From Bradyrhizobium sp. URHD0069 (GTDB lineage: Bacteria; Pseudomonadota; Alphaproteobacteria; Rhizobiales; Xanthobacteraceae), in NCBI RefSeq assembly GCF_000701345.1, contig NZ_JNIJ01000008.1:124001-188000 (forward strand): a stretch of 64,000 bases of DNA. The letters run 5' to 3'. This document shows positions 61,580-64,000 of this stretch, piece by piece. Below the pieces are notes generated by a model. That model was not told the origin of the DNA, made no database searches, and worked only from the letters and a program-made list of their open reading frames with translations. Every line of letters starts with the position of its first letter. Position 1 is the first letter of the stretch. Both the position numbers and the translations under genes were made by a program.

Positions 61580-61795
61580 ATGAGCAACGATCTCAACTCG
61601 AGCAACCGGCGACGGACTCGTATGGCTTTGGTTATCTTCGCTACCGCGGTTGCGGTTGCGGCAATTGCGGCGTTCGCTACGACGATTCATCGTGTCGACA
61701 TGAGGCAAACCAGCAGCGATGTACCACCGGGAACGATTGGGCTGGCCCGTCCACATCCCCCACTCGACAAAGGTCCGGGGGAGCCGATGAAATAG
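61580..61795 (+). CDS. Small membrane-anchored hypothetical protein
   Basis: 71 residues. A basic start (MSNDLNSSNRRRTRM) is followed by one membrane helix (ALVIFATAVAVAAIAAFA) and a Pro-rich periplasmic tail. The ribosome binding site is weak. No family is recognised. Confidence 0.45.
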   Translation: MSNDLNSSNRRRTRMALVIFATAVAVAAIAAFATTIHRVDMRQTSSDVPPGTIGLARPHPPLDKGPGEPMK

Positions 61796-61879
61796 CGTGG
61801 ACATGATGGCCCGTGCTGGGCCTGTGCGGCGGCGGATGCCGGCATTCCCGTTGCGGTCGCAAAGCATTGAACCCGCACC

Positions 61880-62380
61880 CTAGCAGCCGCGACAAATGCT
61901 CTTCAGCTTGCGATCGACGGCTTTGTTTTCGGTTTCGATCGCGGCATCGCCGTCCGTCTGCGGCCCGGTCGCAGACGTCCCGCCGACGTCCGACCGTGCC
62001 GACCCGGTCGTCATGGACGATCCTCTCGTGCCAGGCGATCCTGAGGAATTGGCGGCGCCGGCGCTGTTGGTCCCCGGTGGCGGTGGCGAAGCCACCTTCG
62101 CGGAATTGCCGGCGCCGCTCGGATCGTTGCCGGAGTTATTCAGACCCCCAACATTGGCCGGGCCCGATGGCACACCGCTCACGCCAGCCGTGCCTGCTCC
62201 CGCAGAGCCGGCGTTCGGCGAGCCCACGGCGCTACCGGTGCCGCCCGACGGGCCGCTCGCAGCTCCTCCGCCGGCACTCCCACCTCCGCTTGCGCCACCT
62301 CCACTTTGAGCGAGCGCACTGATGGGTCCGGCAAGAATTCCAATCGCGACGATCGATGCCGTCAAAGATATCTTAGTCAT
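61880..62380 (-). CDS. Secreted Gly/Ser-rich protein ending in ICRGC
   Basis: 166 residues. GGAG lies seven bases ahead of the ATG and the signal peptide is MTKISLTASIVAIGILAGPISALAQ. A low-complexity Gly/Ser/Ala-rich region (GGGASGGGSAGGGAAS) fills most of the mature part. It ends AIETENKAVDRKLKSICRGC, matching the small protein at 15260-15484 in ENxxxDRKxKxICRGC. The long flexible spacer and a conserved cysteine-bearing end suggest that the C-terminus is the functional part. Confidence 0.6.
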   Translation of the reverse strand: MTKISLTASIVAIGILAGPISALAQSGGGASGGGSAGGGAASGPSGGTGSAVGSPNAGSAGAGTAGVSGVPSGPANVGGLNNSGNDPSGAGNSAKVASPPPPGTNSAGAANSSGSPGTRGSSMTTGSARSDVGGTSATGPQTDGDAAIETENKAVDRKLKSICRGC

Positions 62381-62494
62381 CAGGAATCTCCGTTTATGAT
62401 TCAACGACAGCACGCAGCGCCGGTTCCGCGCCGGAACGATTTCCGTTGACTGCTATTGAACCAGCACCGTTGGACGCTGGAGGTTGGTCCGGTC

Positions 62495-62716
62495 GTGCGC
62501 AAGTTGATCGCCTTTGACGACGACACTTTCGACAAGCTGAAGCAGTTGGCGCGGGACCGGATGGCGACCATTCAGGAACTGGCCGACGAAGCATTCGCCG
62601 ATCTGCTCAAAAAGCACGGCATTCCCGTCGACCTGAAGGACGCGCTTCGCAAGAGCGCATCATTTTCGCAGAATTCCGAGAGATCGAGCCGATCAAGGAA
62701 AACGAAATCATCATGA
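62495..62716 (+). CDS. Small ribbon-helix-helix-like protein
   Basis: 73 residues from a GTG about 12 bases after GGAGG; an in-frame start further upstream is possible. The core MRKLIAFDDDTFDKLKQLARDRMATIQELADEAFADLLKKHG looks like a ribbon-helix-helix DNA-binding fold with a beta strand (KLIAFDD) and two helices, as in antitoxin or repressor proteins. Its stop overlaps the next start (ATGA at 62713). No toxin gene follows, only a 55-residue protein. Confidence 0.6.
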   Translation: MRKLIAFDDDTFDKLKQLARDRMATIQELADEAFADLLKKHGIPVDLKDALRKSASFSQNSERSSRSRKTKSS

Positions 62717-62880
62717 CGACAGACCCAGACCCCTTCGATCAAGCCCAGCGCGCGGCGCGAAAGAACATTCCCGCTGAAGCTAATCCGTACCGGGATGGCA
62801 CGGAGGAACATTCGCTCTGGGCCGCCGGCCACGAAAGAGTTGCCGGCGCGGCCGAAGCTGATGAATCCGAAGGGACTTGA
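62713..62880 (+). CDS. 55-residue protein resembling ribosome modulation factor
   Basis: Coupled to the upstream gene by ATGA. The core ANPYRDGTEEHSLWAAGHE recalls the NPY-xx-GTEE-x-LWxxG pattern of RMF-like proteins, small basic factors that hibernate ribosomes. Unlike RMF, the rest is acidic (MTTDPDPFDQAQRAARKN; tail AGAAEADESEGT). The RMF link is by pattern only. A short gene, easily missed because it is under 60 codons. Confidence 0.55.
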   Translation: MTTDPDPFDQAQRAARKNIPAEANPYRDGTEEHSLWAAGHERVAGAAEADESEGT

Positions 62881-62892
62881 AATGCTCGGCTG

Positions 62893-63423
62893 TCAGCCGA
62901 TCTTCTTCAGGCCTTTTTTGAATCGCGACCCGTTAGCGACATAGAATTTCGCGGCGCTTCCCATCTCGGCGACCTGCGCGGGATCAAGCGTGCGGATCAC
63001 CCGCGCCGGCGATCCGATGATCAGCGAATACTCGGGAAACACCTTGCCCTCCGTGATCACCGATCCGGCGCCAACGACGCTGCCGCGGCCGATCCTTGCA
63101 CCGTTCATGACGATCGAGCCCATGCCGACAAGCGCGTCGTCCTCCAGCGTGCAGCCGTGCAGGATGACGTTGTGACCGACGGTGCAGTTCTTCCCGATCA
63201 TCAGCGGGAAGCCTATATCCGTGTGGCAGGTCGAATTGTCCTGCACATTGGAATTTTCGCCGATCTCGATCCACTCGTTATCGCCGCGCAACACCGCGCC
63301 GAACCACACGCTCGCAAAATTGCGCAACCGGACCTTGCCGATCACCATGGCGGTATCGGCGATAAAGTAATTGCCGTCGGTGGGAAGGTCGGGCGCCTGC
63401 CCGTCAAGTTCGTAAATCGCCAT
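62893..63423 (-). CDS. Gamma-class carbonic anhydrase family protein
   Basis: 176 residues with AGGAGAG before the ATG. It is a left-handed beta-helix of hexapeptide repeats: NYFIADTAMVIGKVRLRNFASVWFGAVLRGD, NSNVQDNSTCHTD, IGKNCTVGHNVILHGCTLEDDALVGMGSIVMNGA. The three metal-site His positions are in TCHTD and VGHNVILHG. These trimers hydrate CO2 or act as paralogues such as PaaY/CaiE. It is a single gene, convergent with the micro-operon. Confidence 0.9.
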   Translation of the reverse strand: MAIYELDGQAPDLPTDGNYFIADTAMVIGKVRLRNFASVWFGAVLRGDNEWIEIGENSNVQDNSTCHTDIGFPLMIGKNCTVGHNVILHGCTLEDDALVGMGSIVMNGARIGRGSVVGAGSVITEGKVFPEYSLIIGSPARVIRTLDPAQVAEMGSAAKFYVANGSRFKKGLKKIG

Positions 63424-63470
63424 GCCTTATAACTCTCCTGTTCGCGGAGATTTTGGCACAGCCGCTTCGC

Positions 63471-63800
63471 TCAGGCCAGCAGTCCGGCCGCGCGCAGCGT
63501 CATCAGGAAAAACGTGCCTGACATCAGGCTCCAGAATCCGGCGAGCACGGTCGCCATCATCACAAATTCGACGCGGCGCCGTTCGATCCGCGCACCGCGC
63601 AGCGTGTTGCGCATGATGATGAAAGGTGCCGCGAATACCAGGAACGGCACGGCTGCGAAAGTGCTCGGCGCGACACCCTCCTGCAGCAGTCCAAATCCCG
63701 CCGGGCGCTGCACGAATGCCTGAAATCCGCTGGCCAAGGCGCCCGCCAATGCAAAACCGATGCAAAGGGAGAACAAGGAATTCAACGCATCAGGCGACAT
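63471..63800 (-). CDS. Small four-helix membrane protein (DUF6949-like)
   Basis: 109 residues. Start at ATG 63800 (MSPDALNSLFSLCIGFALAG). Three to four hydrophobic helices (LCIGFALAGALASGF, TFAAVPFLVFAAPFIIM, EFVMMATVLAGFWSLMSGTFFLMT) and a basic loop (NTLRGARIERRRVE). The function is unknown. A perfect CtrA box is 69 bp upstream. Confidence 0.65.
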   Translation of the reverse strand: MSPDALNSLFSLCIGFALAGALASGFQAFVQRPAGFGLLQEGVAPSTFAAVPFLVFAAPFIIMRNTLRGARIERRRVEFVMMATVLAGFWSLMSGTFFLMTLRAAGLLA

Positions 63801-63868
63801 GGCATGGTGTTCCGCTACACAACGACCTCCATTGATCGCAAAATTGGCCGCCCGCCGCCACATCATCC

Positions 63869-63883
63869 TTAAAGAAAGGTTAA
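63869..63883. promoter_or_regulatory. CtrA-type box upstream of the DUF6949-like gene
   Basis: TTAA-AGAAAGG-TTAA, a perfect full site, 69 bp before the minus-strand start at 63800. The rest of the window, to 64000, shows no gene. Confidence 0.6.
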
Positions 63884-64000
63884 TGTCGCCGGTTGGAACC
63901 GCGGCTTCGCACTGGACTGGCGCGACATCGCTTGCGCGAAATCGTGCGGAAATTCGATGTCGCATGGCATATTCGCAAGTGATTCGGTCACCGCTGGACG

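Overview
The window looks like a stretch of chromosome from a Bradyrhizobium or another close member of the Nitrobacteraceae (Alphaproteobacteria). I infer this from the high GC content, an HpnN-type hopanoid exporter, DUF2336 and BTLCP proteins, many small secreted proteins of rhizobial type, dispersed palindromes around 27.7, 32.5, 43.3 and 58.7 kb that resemble those of this family, and CtrA-type boxes (TTAA-N7-TTAA). No species can be named from sequence alone.

Positions 1-1.9 kb are the end of an integrated element: three overlapping small genes, the last with an excisionase-like helix-turn-helix, then a tyrosine recombinase and a 50-bp 3' fragment of a tRNA-Thr(TGT), which I read as the distal attachment site. 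From 2 to 20 kb the DNA is accessory in character: a secreted acetamidase, a metal-binding protein plus ABC-3 permease without an ATPase gene, an MHS-type transporter, a Tat-type amidohydrolase, a decayed LysR gene, and a block of glycosyltransferase, frameshifted nitronate monooxygenase and SDR bracketed by two inverted 70-bp repeats. An AraC regulator follows, then a series of small secreted proteins and an Omp31-type porin. Two of the small proteins (10.3 and 18.2 kb) are paralogues. Another (15.3 kb) shares its C-terminus with a gene at 61.9 kb.

From 20 to 64 kb the genes are mostly conserved chromosomal ones. They include an S10 carboxypeptidase; a CHASE2 adenylate cyclase with a secreted partner; NAD kinase; a response regulator-Hpt pair next to DUF2336; a lytic transglycosylase; hisI; folE; an IscU-like scaffold; a ClpP-like periplasmic protein; yidD; an amino-acid permease; a periplasmic alpha/beta hydrolase; thrS; a nitroreductase; a PAS-GGDEF-EAL protein; a patatin phospholipase; a CBS protein; a rhomboid protease; a DegP-type protease; hpnN; a zinc-type alcohol dehydrogenase; two MFS transporters; a two-domain PilZ protein; a LapG-like BTLCP protease; and a gamma-carbonic anhydrase.

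Two themes connect the core genes. One is second-messenger and cell-cycle control: cyclase, GGDEF-EAL, PilZ, BTLCP, Hpt/response regulator, and four perfect plus two near-perfect CtrA boxes in spacers. The other is the cell envelope: transglycosylase, DegP, rhomboid, YidD, HpnN, Omp31 and many signal-peptide proteins. I saw no complete tRNA or rRNA gene, no intact insertion sequence, no CRISPR array and no clear phage structural module. The best candidates for something undescribed are the two small secreted families, the repeat-bracketed block, the ATPase-less metal transporter with an enlarged permease, and a two-gene micro-operon at 62.5-62.9 kb.
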